A stretch of DNA of 64,000 nt from Bacillota bacterium (GTDB lineage Bacteria; Bacillota; Desulfotomaculia; Desulfotomaculales; Ammonificaceae): contig JBFMBK010000011.1 of the NCBI GenBank assembly GCA_040755295.1, positions 1 through 64,000 of the forward strand, given 5' to 3'. Shown here piece after piece: positions 1 through 10,200 of the stretch. A program made the position numbers and the translations under genes. The notes below the pieces were generated by a model that did no database searches, was not told the origin of the DNA, and worked only from the letters and a program-made list of their open reading frames with translations. How positions within the stretch are numbered: the stretch's first letter is position 1; each line of letters begins with the position of its first letter.

Positions 1-343
1 CCAGCACGTAGCGTTCGTCCTGAACCAGGATCGCCTTATAGCGCCCCTGGAAAACATGCCCGGAACGCCGGTACTTGAGGTTGTAATACCGTCCATAGTT
101 GCCGTTGATCCGGTGCATGATGTTGTTCAAGGGTTTCTGCTGGGTCTGTAGGAGAAGATGATAATGGTTACCCATCACGACGTAACCGAACAGCCTGAAC
201 CCCAGACCTCGTTTAGACTGTTCTATCTGCTTGACAATGTACTGCTTGTCGTGATCCTTTTCAAAGATGTGCTCCCTGTTGTTCCCCCGCTGGATGACGT
301 GGTACACGGCATCTTCATATTCGATCCTTGGCTTCCTGCCCAT
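1..343 (-). CDS. REP-associated tyrosine (Y1) transposase, 5' part only
   Basis: About 114 residues are readable before the gene runs off the window's left edge. The reverse-strand translation begins MGRKPRIEYEDAVYHVIQRG and contains the Y1 single-strand transposase signature GNHYHLLL (HUH metal-binding pair near residue 55). These enzymes act on palindromic REP-like DNA as single strands with a catalytic tyrosine, which would lie near or beyond the edge. A GGGAGG ribosome site lies about 8 nt before the ATG. Family assignment rests on the motif; activity cannot be judged because the 3' part is missing. The palindrome at 412-424 lies just upstream. Confidence 0.85.
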   Translation of the reverse strand, partial: MGRKPRIEYEDAVYHVIQRGNNREHIFEKDHDKQYIVKQIEQSKRGLGFRLFGYVVMGNHYHLLLQTQQKPLNNIMHRINGNYGRYYNLKYRRSGHVFQGRYKAILVQDERYVL

Positions 344-400
344 AAGAAAAACCTCCCATGCCATTGTAACAGGAGGTCCTTGTTATTTTCAATAAATAAG

Positions 401-700
401 TTAATATGTTAGGTGCCTGGCACCACCTGCCCCAAGTTCGATATCTCCGTATTCGCTGCGGACGGTCTTACGGCTGTGGCCGTTTCGCCGATTGTCGGTC
501 TCTTTGTTTTTGGCGTCGTTCTTTTCGTCGTCGTTCTTTTCGTAGCCCAGGGTATGATCCATTTCGGCCTCCAGCATTTCCTGGAGGGTCTCGGAGAACA
601 GGTCCCGCAGCATATCCTGGACATCATCGGTGGTCTTGAGGTTGTTCTCTTTGATGAACTGCTTGAGTTGTTCGCGGGATACCAGTTTCTTCTTTTCCAT
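401..700 (-). pseudogene. IS256-family (mutator) transposase, N-terminal remnant
   Basis: The 99-residue frame starts MEKKKLVSREQLKQFI and has the conserved N-terminal block of IS256/mutator transposases, including LSEMLEAEMD-type residues (here LQEMLEAEMDHTLGYEK) and NRRNGHSRKTV. Full-length members are about 400 residues with a DDE domain, which is absent here. Homology stops after GDIEL, where the frame runs into ten unrelated residues and a stop beside the palindrome at 412-424. It is therefore a truncated, non-functional remnant. A probable left end of the same element lies upstream at 745-771. Confidence 0.8.
412..424. repeat. Short perfect palindrome between transposase genes
   Basis: GGTGCC T GGCACC is a perfect 6-bp inverted repeat with a one-base centre. 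It sits where the IS256-like reading frame loses homology and about 70 bp upstream of the REP-type transposase. It could be a recognition hairpin for that enzyme or a scar of element loss; nothing further can be shown. Confidence 0.5.
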
Positions 701-744
701 TTGCCTTCCTGCCTTTCCGTATTATTGTACTTTCGGAAAGGACA

Positions 745-771
745 GAAGCACAATTTATTTTACACACTCTC
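745..771 (-). mobile_element. Probable left terminus of the IS256-like remnant
   Basis: Read on the minus strand this segment begins GAGAGTGTGTAAAATAAATT, resembling the GTGTGTAAA-type ends of IS256-family elements. It lies about 50 bp upstream of the transposase start, the usual distance. No matching right end is present. Confidence 0.4.
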
Positions 772-830
772 AGACCGCCACACCCGCTGTATGCGGCAAT
801 TTTCCCCGGCTACGCTTCCTGGCACTACCG

Positions 831-1145
831 CTACCCATTAATGAACTCATAATACTTTGAATATTGTTCTTTAATCCAAAAATAAGTTAGTATGAGACTC
901 ACTAACCATAAATACATCCAACCATAAATAGGTTCTTGAAACAAAATTTCTTTTTTCCCTAGCAATAGTGTAATCATATCGATCAAAAAGAGAATTATTA
1001 CCCATAATTGCACTTTGTAGATCTGCATTCGTGCAGATCGTGGTTCTTTAAGTAACACATAATTAATAGCTAATAAAAGACCCGTGCCAATGAAGGTGAA
1101 TAAAACCAAAGGGTATATCCATTTAGGATTATAAGGCTTAATAAT
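831..1145 (-). CDS. Small membrane protein, candidate immunity protein of the RHS toxin
   Basis: The frame encodes about 104 residues with three or four hydrophobic segments (YPLVLFTFIGTGLLLAINYVLL, VQLWVIILFLIDMITLLL, GWMYLWLVSLILTYFWI). I do not recognise a family. It begins about 20 nt after the RHS gene stop. A GAGGTG ribosome site (1153-1158) lies 7 nt before an in-frame ATT; the only conventional alternative, TTG at 1109, has no ribosome site, so ATT is my preferred start. The segment is clearly AT-richer than the RHS core. Position directly behind a polymorphic-toxin tail suggests immunity, and a membrane protein would fit a toxin acting on membranes. That role is inference. Confidence 0.6.
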   Translation of the reverse strand: MIKPYNPKWIYPLVLFTFIGTGLLLAINYVLLKEPRSARMQIYKVQLWVIILFLIDMITLLLGKKEILFQEPIYGWMYLWLVSLILTYFWIKEQYSKYYEFING

Positions 1146-1166
1146 CGATTATCACCTCGTAATAAC

Positions 1167-4100
1167 TCATTCAACCTCTACTGAAAATTCTAGCCCTATA
1201 ATACGCGCTAATCCTAATCTTATTGAAGGGGGTATACGGCGAATTTCTGCAACACCACCAATAGCTCCAAAGTCTGCTGCACCCTTTAATTTAAGCTTGT
1301 TGCCAAATACTTCGCAGATAAAGGTTCTTTCTGCTTCTACAAAATAACCCTTAACACCAAGCCCAATATGCTGTTTCTTAAACGACAATGCAGCGTTACC
1401 TTGAACCCCTAACAACCTGATGTTCGCTGTTCCATTATCCCTATATTCAGGAATATCAAGAATACCCGCCTTTTTATCAGCATATATGTCAAGTGGTACC
1501 AACCTAACAGTCGGTTTCGGTCCTTCAACAAAAGGACCATGGGGGACATAGGGACCAGTAGGTGGATTCAACTTCGGTGATGTGCTGCTTTGTAAAGTCT
1601 TAGTCTTAGCAAGACCGGCGAAATCGCTGTAAAACAGGCTGTCCGGAACCCATACCCGACCGTTTATATATCTGATCGCCATATCATCAACTTTATAATA
1701 TCTTGTTATATCGCCTAATTTCACAGTAGCCGTTCTACTCGCGCCATTCCACCCTATTGATCCGCCTACATTGTACCTATCCATATAATTTTCAAATAAC
1801 TTTCTAAGCATTTCCGGGGTGAGGCCGCTCGGATCCACATTATCAACCGGATCATTCTCGCAGTACGTATATAGATTCAAGCTCAGCGGGTTGTTTACCT
1901 GCCCCTCCAGAGAATCTTCGCTGATGAATCTTCCGGTGACGGGGTCGTAGTAGCGGGCGCGCAGGTAATAGAGTCCGGTTTCCTGGTCGTAGATCTCGCC
2001 GGCGTACTTGAACGGGTTGCTTATCCCCTCCGTCCGGCTTGTAATGTTGCCCCACTCGTCGTACTCATAACTATTCACCACGTTGCCGCTTTGGTCAACT
2101 AGCTGGACAATATCGCCGTGCCCGTTGCAGATGTAGTAGTAATACTGTCCGGTGTTTGCGTCCTTCTTCGCCAGCACCCGGTCCGGCCCCCAGATGTAAT
2201 AGGCCGTGATGTTCCCGGAGCCGTCCGACTCCGCAACGACCTTACCGTCCAGGTTGTAGTGGTACTGCACGGTCGTTCCCGACGAGTTCTTCTCGTACCG
2301 CAGCCCGTCTGGGCGGTACTTGAAGCTCGTGGTGACCGCGCCTTTGGTCACTTCCGTCAACCGGTTTCTCAGGTCGAAAACGGCGCCGAAGTTTTCGCCG
2401 TCCACGGCGGGCTGACTGCCCTCCAGCGTTTTGCGGTTCCCGCGCAGGTCGTAACTGTAACCGGTCTGCGTCCCGTCCGGGCGGGTAATGCTAACGAGCC
2501 TGTTCAACTTATCGTAGGTATAGACGGTAGGATCGTAAACACCCTCCTTGACGGACTCGATGTTACCGTTGTTATCGTGGGTATAGGTGTACTGCGACAG
2601 TACCTCTGTCCCTTTTTTGTTGGTCACGCTCTCCAGCCGGCCGAGCTTGTCGTACTCGTAGGACGTGGTCAGGTAAATGCCGCCGGCGAGCTGCGGGTAG
2701 GTGATGGACTTTAACTTGCCGTCCGGGTAATACTCGTAGTTCGCGCAGGACAACCCGGAAACGTCTTCCGCCTGCGCGCCGTTGGTCTGGACCTTGGCGA
2801 GCCTCGTCTTGTCGTATCCGTAGTTGGTGTAGAAGTAAGAAGAGGCGTCCCTGCCGATCGCCGCGGCGGTCATTCTGCCCGCCGGATCGTAGGAATTTCT
2901 ATTGAAGGAAGAGTAACCGGTGAACTCGTTGTTTTTGTCTGTAACCTGCCCGGCCGGATTGAAGCCGAAAGCCGTATGGCCGTCGGGAGAATCGGCGACG
3001 TACGCGCGCGTATCGGAGGCGCCGAACGGATTGTCGTACAGATACTTGTACTCGTCGGTCGTCCCGCCGCCTGCGGGTGTACCTTTGTCCGATATTAAGC
3101 GTTTCTGCTCGTCATACCCGTAATTGAAGACGTTGCCTATCCGGTCCGTTCTCCGGGTGTTCAGCCCGAGGCTATTGAACGCGTAACGCTCGCTCTGTGA
3201 TTCCGGGTCCGTTTTGGTCGTCATCTGCCCCAGTTCGTCGAACGACTTGTTGAAGACCACCGCGGCCGGCGCGGTGCTGTTTTCCTTGAGGCAGATGCCG
3301 GATATGCCGCCCAACGCCGTGTAGCTGACCTCCTCGAGCTGGTTGGCGGCGTCTTTGACCCTGACGACCCGGTTTAACGGATCGTAGGAATATTCTTTGC
3401 TGAATCCGTCTTCGTTAAGGTTCCTCTTCGGATCGGTGTAAGATTTAAGGTTCCCGGCGATATCGTAGGCATAGGTCTCGGATATAGCCCCGGAGGTGTC
3501 CGGCCAGTTCGGATAGGCCCTCCTCTCGATGGTCCTGTCCCACTGGTCCAGATAGGCCTCGACGACGTCTTCTTTGTAACTGTTGTTCGCCGGGTCGGCC
3601 TGGTGGTTGGCCACGTTCGCCGAAGATACGAAGTAGCCGGTGATCTTATCCGTCGTTCTGTCGTAATCGCTCTTCTGCAGGTTGCCGAAAGGATCGGTCA
3701 TCTCGCACAGCGCGCCCCACGGGTCATACGCATAGCTGCTTGAGTTGCCCGCCGCGTCGACGGAATAAACAGGACGTCCCAATGCGTCGTAGTTGTACTG
3801 CGCCTTGTACACCCATTCACCCCGTTGGTCGTCCCACAGTTTCTCAAGCCGCGGATTGCCGAAACCGTCATAATAGCCGGATACCTTGTTATAGGTCCTG
3901 GAACTGCCGCTGCCGGTGTTGGTGAAGACGGTCTCCGACTCGACGAGCGTAACGGAAAGCCCCGCGTTTTCCGGGATAATCCCCGCATCGGAACCGATTG
4001 TCTGCGCGCCGGAATCATCGATGTATGTCTTCTGCTCCACCGAATACTGAGTACCGTCGATGTTGACAAAATCGGGGTACTTCACCGAGGTAGGCATTCC

Positions 4101-6314
4101 AAGAAGGTCGTACTCGTAAGCGGTTGTGCGTCCTTCGTTGTCCGCCGAGGTTTTGACCAGCCCCAGCAACAGGTCGTAAGTGTTTGTAGTCCTGGTCTCA
4201 ACGGAAGCGCCGCCGTCATCCGTGTAGAAGGTTTTTACGACGGTCGGGAAGGCATATGCGGCCTCAGGGCCGCGGACGCTTACCGTCCTCGCCGTTTTCC
4301 CGCCCTCCAGCTGTTTGGTGACCTCCGTTACCTCGCCTTCCGAGGTGGTCGAATAACTGTAGTTCGCGGTCTCTCCCTTCGCGTTCGTTTCCGAGATTAT
4401 TCTTCCTTCGGCGTTATAGCTGAACGTCTCCGACAACAACGTCTGCTCGTTCCGGTACCACTGCTTCCTGGTGATAAATTTATACGTGGGATCGTATTCG
4501 TAAGTAGTCGTATATTTCGCTTTCAAGCCCGCATCTTCTTTTTGGGCGTAGGTCAGCAACTGGGTGACGGTCTTCAGCCCACCCCAATCGTAATAAGACT
4601 TTTCGATGTAGTAATTATCGACCGCAGAATCATCTCTCCCCGGTTTGATAACCTTAACCAGCGTGGGTAGATATTTAAAATTAGCGTCAAACCGCAAGTT
4701 CTGTACTTTTTCTTTCTCACCGTTGCTCGCGGTTGTTTCCACCTCTATTTGCTGTTTGGAACCTTGGAATGATGTCTTGCACTGAAGTCCGCCGGTTATG
4801 TTGTACTGAGATGAAAAACCGTATGTCCCGCTTCGTTCGGTGGTTTCTTCAGAATCCTCTTCGGGGTATCCGGTATAATCTCCGGTGTATGAATAAAGGG
4901 TATCATTCAACCTTCCTTCATAACCACCTGATTTGCGTTCCTGGTCGTACCTTTCTTTTACCCGGTAAGTTTCGGTCACGCCCATACTGCCCAGGTTTCT
5001 CATGACCTTTTCATATTCATAGCAACTGGCGGATTCCCCGTACTTGACCCGGGTTAAGAGAAATGCGATATCGCTGTCCGCGCTTGACTCGTCCGTATTC
5101 TTGTTCATGAAATCAAACTTTAATCCGCTTTGCGAATACTCGTAATAACATTCCTTTCCCGTCGGGCCTTTCACGCAGGCCAGCGTCGGAACCAGGTATT
5201 CGTAATACGACGGCCAGTTCAATGCCACCCTGGCCGAGCCCTTAATGTACTGAAACTGAAGGTTCTCAACGTTTCCGGGGTCGTACACGGAAAGCGTTAT
5301 CGTTCCGCCGCCGGAATCGGTCAGACTACCCTCGTAGTTAAAGCTTACGGTCCTCCCTATGCTGTCCGTTATCTGGGATATACAAGGGGAAGCATTTCTG
5401 ATTATATGCGTAAACCTAATTTCGTTCCCGAAGCGGTCCTTTATCCCGAGCAGCCTGCCGTCCTCCGCAAAAAATGACGTTCGCTGATCCGCACCAACGA
5501 ACTTGTATTTCGAAGAAACCTGCCCATTGCTGTACGAGCCGCTGTCTTCGAGGAATTGAACCTCCTTGCCCTGGTAATTCACCAGGTTGCTATCGCTGGT
5601 GTCCGGGGTAAAGGCCACGCGGTAGACTGATCCCGTGCCCTCGTGGAAATACATGTATTTAGTGCCGTCGTCATAAGTATAGATCTGCACGGACGGGAAG
5701 GCAAAAGACCAGCCGACCCCCAAGTCGTACCTTGACAGGTAGTAGTTTGGTATGTCCTTGATGCTTTTGTAATTGCATATTGTTACCGGCACCGTTGAAT
5801 AGTCGGGTTCGCAAACGGCAAGGAATATCTCGTATTCATCTTCATAACCGTTTTTAAACAAATCATAAAACTCATACGCCAACGCTTCAGAATCAAAATA
5901 GTAACGCCTGATATATAGCGACCCGTCGGTTTTTGATTGGATATAGACGTCCACAAAAAGCATACTTGCCACCAACTGGGTTGTACAATCAATAGTCACT
6001 TCTTTTGTCCCGGATTCGGCCTGGGACGAGCAGTAAATCCTTCCGATGGAAAGGTCCAGCCCGTCCTTCCCGGGCAAATTGACGTCCGTAACCTTAAGCG
6101 TTAGAGAACCGGATACAGGGTCCACCATCTCACCTGCATTGAACCGGTCGGCATATTGCGGTTTTCTGGTCTGGTTAACCTGTTGGAGAGCGACCCTGCC
6201 GTTCAGGACTCCTTCCAATCCCTGCACTTCCGCATAGGCGGCGGCGCCCGGGAATAAATATACGATTGTGCCGAAGAAAACTATATTAAGCCAAAAGATT
6301 ATTTTCTTATTCAT
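1167..6314 (-). CDS. RHS/YD-repeat protein with variable C-terminal tail (polymorphic toxin candidate)
   Basis: 1715 residues. A signal peptide (residues 1 to about 28, ending AAAYA) is followed by a beta-rich N-terminal region, then many YD repeats of the Y-x-YDxxGR type across roughly 440-1450, forming the RHS shell. The RHS core motif lies at about 1449-1498 (YDPVTGRFISEDS ... NVDPSG). After DPSGL come 217 residues unrelated to the shell: a piece resembling a copper-amine-oxidase-like stalk repeat (YINGRVWVPD), a proline-rich linker, and a glycine-rich final domain (FGNKLKLKGAADFGAIGG). In RHS toxins this tail is the released effector and is exchanged between strains; here its DNA is visibly AT-richer than the shell. 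The start ATG overlaps the upstream stop by 4 nt and has an AAGGAG site. The toxin activity is unknown. Confidence 0.88.
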   Translation of the reverse strand: MNKKIIFWLNIVFFGTIVYLFPGAAAYAEVQGLEGVLNGRVALQQVNQTRKPQYADRFNAGEMVDPVSGSLTLKVTDVNLPGKDGLDLSIGRIYCSSQAESGTKEVTIDCTTQLVASMLFVDVYIQSKTDGSLYIRRYYFDSEALAYEFYDLFKNGYEDEYEIFLAVCEPDYSTVPVTICNYKSIKDIPNYYLSRYDLGVGWSFAFPSVQIYTYDDGTKYMYFHEGTGSVYRVAFTPDTSDSNLVNYQGKEVQFLEDSGSYSNGQVSSKYKFVGADQRTSFFAEDGRLLGIKDRFGNEIRFTHIIRNASPCISQITDSIGRTVSFNYEGSLTDSGGGTITLSVYDPGNVENLQFQYIKGSARVALNWPSYYEYLVPTLACVKGPTGKECYYEYSQSGLKFDFMNKNTDESSADSDIAFLLTRVKYGESASCYEYEKVMRNLGSMGVTETYRVKERYDQERKSGGYEGRLNDTLYSYTGDYTGYPEEDSEETTERSGTYGFSSQYNITGGLQCKTSFQGSKQQIEVETTASNGEKEKVQNLRFDANFKYLPTLVKVIKPGRDDSAVDNYYIEKSYYDWGGLKTVTQLLTYAQKEDAGLKAKYTTTYEYDPTYKFITRKQWYRNEQTLLSETFSYNAEGRIISETNAKGETANYSYSTTSEGEVTEVTKQLEGGKTARTVSVRGPEAAYAFPTVVKTFYTDDGGASVETRTTNTYDLLLGLVKTSADNEGRTTAYEYDLLGMPTSVKYPDFVNIDGTQYSVEQKTYIDDSGAQTIGSDAGIIPENAGLSVTLVESETVFTNTGSGSSRTYNKVSGYYDGFGNPRLEKLWDDQRGEWVYKAQYNYDALGRPVYSVDAAGNSSSYAYDPWGALCEMTDPFGNLQKSDYDRTTDKITGYFVSSANVANHQADPANNSYKEDVVEAYLDQWDRTIERRAYPNWPDTSGAISETYAYDIAGNLKSYTDPKRNLNEDGFSKEYSYDPLNRVVRVKDAANQLEEVSYTALGGISGICLKENSTAPAAVVFNKSFDELGQMTTKTDPESQSERYAFNSLGLNTRRTDRIGNVFNYGYDEQKRLISDKGTPAGGGTTDEYKYLYDNPFGASDTRAYVADSPDGHTAFGFNPAGQVTDKNNEFTGYSSFNRNSYDPAGRMTAAAIGRDASSYFYTNYGYDKTRLAKVQTNGAQAEDVSGLSCANYEYYPDGKLKSITYPQLAGGIYLTTSYEYDKLGRLESVTNKKGTEVLSQYTYTHDNNGNIESVKEGVYDPTVYTYDKLNRLVSITRPDGTQTGYSYDLRGNRKTLEGSQPAVDGENFGAVFDLRNRLTEVTKGAVTTSFKYRPDGLRYEKNSSGTTVQYHYNLDGKVVAESDGSGNITAYYIWGPDRVLAKKDANTGQYYYYICNGHGDIVQLVDQSGNVVNSYEYDEWGNITSRTEGISNPFKYAGEIYDQETGLYYLRARYYDPVTGRFISEDSLEGQVNNPLSLNLYTYCENDPVDNVDPSGLTPEMLRKLFENYMDRYNVGGSIGWNGASRTATVKLGDITRYYKVDDMAIRYINGRVWVPDSLFYSDFAGLAKTKTLQSSTSPKLNPPTGPYVPHGPFVEGPKPTVRLVPLDIYADKKAGILDIPEYRDNGTANIRLLGVQGNAALSFKKQHIGLGVKGYFVEAERTFICEVFGNKLKLKGAADFGAIGGVAEIRRIPPSIRLGLARIIGLEFSVEVE

Positions 6315-7138
6315 TGTTCACTGCTCCTTTGGCTTTGTCCGGCGGCCTGAATTTTTTGCAGTGTTTCTTTTACCGGGAGATTGTGTTGTTCGCAGTTTCT
6401 GATTATTTGGTCCATGGTTGCTTTTGAAAGACCTGCCGTCTCTTCTTCCGATAAACCGTATTGTTCCATCTTTTCTTTAGAAACACCGGAGTGCATCTTC
6501 GTCGCCTTTTCTTTAAAAACAAGACGCCCTTTTTGTTTGTACCCGTCTATTAAGCCCTCAAAGGATTCAGTCCCGTATATATCCTCAAAAGCAAGAATAA
6601 GAAACTGGTCTTCCTCGTTAAACTGCTCGTCCAAAAGCTTCTGATATTCTTCGGGATACTTTTCTTTCAAGACCTTCAAAGAACTCTGCCGTCTCTCGCT
6701 TCGAATATCCTTTTCAATTTCCTCAAGATCTTTATTCTCATCTTTCTTTCTTTGTAACAAAATCTTGGGGTCCTCATAAATCCTGTTGCCGATCTCATCC
6801 GCTTTGAGGATGTCTTGCAGGGAATATCCCTCTTCAAGCAGTTCTTCCACGTCTTCCGGCTTGAAATTATAAATGTCACGCCGGCGAGGGTCATTAATAC
6901 GCGTTCTTTCATAGGGACGATCGGCTTTTTCGCTCGAAGCGTCGACAGCCGTCGTAGTTACATCGGGTGGTTTATTCGCCGCTTCCTCGTTTTTCTGCAA
7001 GTCACTGCTTAATAAACTGTCCGAATTACTAACGTCGTTCTTACTCTGGTCTTCTTGAGCAAAGCTGACCAAGGCGATACTTAAGCTTGCGGCAATAAGA
7101 ATGACCAAGATAATTAGTGCTGACTTTTTAGCTTTCAT
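6311..7138 (-). CDS. Small secreted, highly charged helical protein of the RHS operon
   Basis: 275 residues with a clear signal peptide (MKAKKSALIILVILIAASLS, cleavage near residue 27). The mature part is rich in Glu, Lys and Asp and is predicted to be helical, with a low-complexity acidic stretch after the signal and no cysteines in the first part. I recognise no family. The ribosome site GGGGGAGAAG is optimally placed. Its stop overlaps the RHS start (ATGA), so the two proteins are translationally coupled. A role in export, folding or wall anchoring of the RHS protein is suggested only by position. Confidence 0.8.
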   Translation of the reverse strand: MKAKKSALIILVILIAASLSIALVSFAQEDQSKNDVSNSDSLLSSDLQKNEEAANKPPDVTTTAVDASSEKADRPYERTRINDPRRRDIYNFKPEDVEELLEEGYSLQDILKADEIGNRIYEDPKILLQRKKDENKDLEEIEKDIRSERRQSSLKVLKEKYPEEYQKLLDEQFNEEDQFLILAFEDIYGTESFEGLIDGYKQKGRLVFKEKATKMHSGVSKEKMEQYGLSEEETAGLSKATMDQIIRNCEQHNLPVKETLQKIQAAGQSQRSSEQ

Positions 7139-7229
7139 TCTCTTCTCCCCCTAATACCCTGCAAAACTGTACATCCTTTCCCGAGAAAAACCCAGAAGCA
7201 CTTGCTTTAATGTTAGTTAACAAACGGGT

Positions 7230-10200
7230 TTACCATCTGGTACGAACGAATATATCAACCTTGCCGTTTGTATCTCCCGCCGCCAAATTCGTGGCAGACG
7301 ACTGAAACGCCACATAACGCCCACCTTGGCTTATTGAGGGATAACTAGTGGACCCATTGTGTTGATTTGCTTGTACACCAGCGCTTGAAATACTCACTCG
7401 TTCCGTGTTCCCCGTCTGCCGGTCATGAACGAAAACATCTGTTATTCCGTTTGTGTCACCGGATACCAAGTTGCTCGCGTTCGACCAAAACGTTACGTAA
7501 CGCCCGTCCGGGCTGATGCAAGGCGCATCACTCCAGTTATTCGCCTGCGCGCCGACGGTGGAAACACTCATGCGTTCCACCAAACCCGTCTGCCGGTCGC
7601 GGACAAACACATCCGCATAATTATTTGTATCGCCCGAAACAAGGTTGCCATCTGATGTAATAAACGCTACGTAACGCCCATCCGCACTGACGGATGGTTC
7701 CAAACCTCCATAATTAAGCTGCGCGCCGCCGCTGGTAACACTGACACGTTCTGTCTGGCCGGTTTGCCGGTCATGGATAAAAACGTCCACGGTATTATTG
7801 GTGTCACCGGACACTAAATTGGAGGCATACGAGTTAAACACCACATATCTTCCGTCGGAACTGATTGAAGGGCAGTCGCTGCCGCCATTCCCTTGGGTAC
7901 CTGCGCTGGATTTACTTACCCTATAAGTTTGTCCTGTCTGCCGGTCGCGAACAAATACATCGCTCTGTCCGTTAGTATCTCCGGACACCAGGTTTGAAGC
8001 CAAAGAGTAAAAAGCTACATAACGCCCGTCTCCGCTGATCGACGGCAAATAATATAAATAGGAACCGTCGTTCGCTTGGGTCCCGCTGCTTGCAACGCTC
8101 ACCCGCTCCGTGGTCGCTGCCTGCCTGTCCCTGACGAAAACATCCGTAATACCGTTCGTATCGTTAGATACTAAATTGTTGGCATTTGATGCGAACGCCA
8201 CGTAACGGCCGTCTTGATTAATTGAGGCGTTCCAGCTGGCACCCTGGGACTGCGAACCGCCGTTTGAAACACTCACACGCTCTGTCTGGTTTGTTTGAAG
8301 GTTTCGAACAAAGATGTCTTTGTAGGAAGCGCTGTCTTCTGAAACCAGTCTTGTAACGGAATCAAACGCGACATACCGCCCATCGGCGCTTATCGAAGGA
8401 TTAGCACTGTCAGCGTCCCCCTGCGAACCTCCGCTGGACAAGCTGACAAGAACCGTCTTTGCTTCAGAGACCTTGGTAAAGCTGAAGATATAATCCGCTA
8501 CCAAGCCGTTTCCCGCATAATCCCGTACCGCTCCTGCCGGAACATATACACTATAAGCAGTAGGCTGATCCAGGTCCTGCACGGGATCAATACTGAGCAA
8601 AGCGCCGTTTATGCTGCAGTTGACGGCCACTGTGAGTGTGCCGTTTTTCAATGCAATATTGCCGTAGTTAGGCCCCGACTGAATATTTTCGCTGAAGGTG
8701 ACAACAATCGTTTTATTAATGGGAACATTGACTGCTCCATTTGCCGGGTCTGTACTAATAACGGTAGGGGGAACATCGGGTGGTGCCACAGTCGTAAAAC
8801 TGAAGGTGTAGGGAGCGTACAAGGCGTTACCGGCTGCGTCTTCGACCGCTCCCGCGGGGATGGTTACCGTGTAAGTCATGTTATAACTCAAGTCCCCATC
8901 GGGATCAACAGTCAAAGTACTGCCGCCCACGCTCTTTGACATCGGCACCGTATTATTACTTTCGTCTTTAATCGTGATACTGTCAAAGCTCCCGCCGGTT
9001 GTTACGTTCTCGCTAAAGGTTACTATGATGGTCTGAGTGTTAGGAACATTTGTCGATTGGTTGGCCGGGTTCGTACCGACGACAACCGGCACTGTTGTAT
9101 CTAGCGGCGCCAAAGTAGTAAAACCGAAGGTATATGACGTATTCATTGCGTTCCCGGCTACGTCTTGTATCGCCCCCGAGGGAATGGTTACCGTATAGGT
9201 CGTGCTGTAATTAAAATTCTCAATATGATCAATAGTTAAGGTATTGCCGCTGATGCTCTTGGTAACTGAGACGTTGTTGTCGCTTACGTCCGTTACCGCA
9301 ATACCTTCGTAGTTATTGCCTGCTCTAATTGTTTCATTGAAGTCTAAATTAATAGTTTTGCTGATTGGGACGTCAACCGCGCCGTCTGCAGGATCCGTAC
9401 CGCTCACAGCCGGCGCTTCACTGTCGTTAATATAATAAGCCACAGTGAAGTCGCGTACCACAGGGGTCGCGTTCGCTTCCGTGGTGGATAGTACAGTCTT
9501 AACCTGTATATAGCGGCCTAATGGCATACTGTCGCCGGGAGAAATCACATCCTGCCAACCGCCCCAAGTCAGATTATCTACCGAAGCCTGCACCTTCCAG
9601 GCAACACTGGTGTTGGCCAGTCTTGTCTCTGTCCATGTTAAAGTGGCCGCCGTTGGCGTTTCACCCAGGTCATAGACCGGAGAGATCCATTCCGCGGAAC
9701 TGTAATAACCCGCCGAAACCGTTACGTTCACGTCATCCAGCGACGGGGTCTGGGAGCTGTCGGTAGTTGACAGATTAGCCCGCCACTGTACCTTGTAGCC
9801 GGTTAAATCGGTTCCTTCCGGTATAATAATGTCGCCGCTGTTCTTGGCCGTCCATGCGCCCCAGGTCGAGCCGCCGTCGGGGGAGGTTCTGACCTCTACC
9901 GTCAAGTCGGTTCCCGTGGGGGTAGTTTTGTTATAAGTGATGGTAGTATTACCGGCTATGCCTGCGCAGGATATGTCCTGTACGTTATGGGTATAAGTGC
10001 CGTAAGACGAAACATCTGCGGTATTATAATAAAAGTCAACAATACCCCATATAGCCCAAGTGTCTACATTGGTTGGCATACTACCACCCGGGCCGGTTCT
10101 TCCTTCGTTGCAGGTAATATAATTACTATATATGGGAGTACTTTTCGGAATATATGAGTACGGAGGACCTGACTGTACAGAGATAACATAGGAAGTATTT

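Noticed and set aside
3825-4670. 281-codon open frame opposite the RHS gene
   Set aside because: Shadow of the YD-repeat coding strand.
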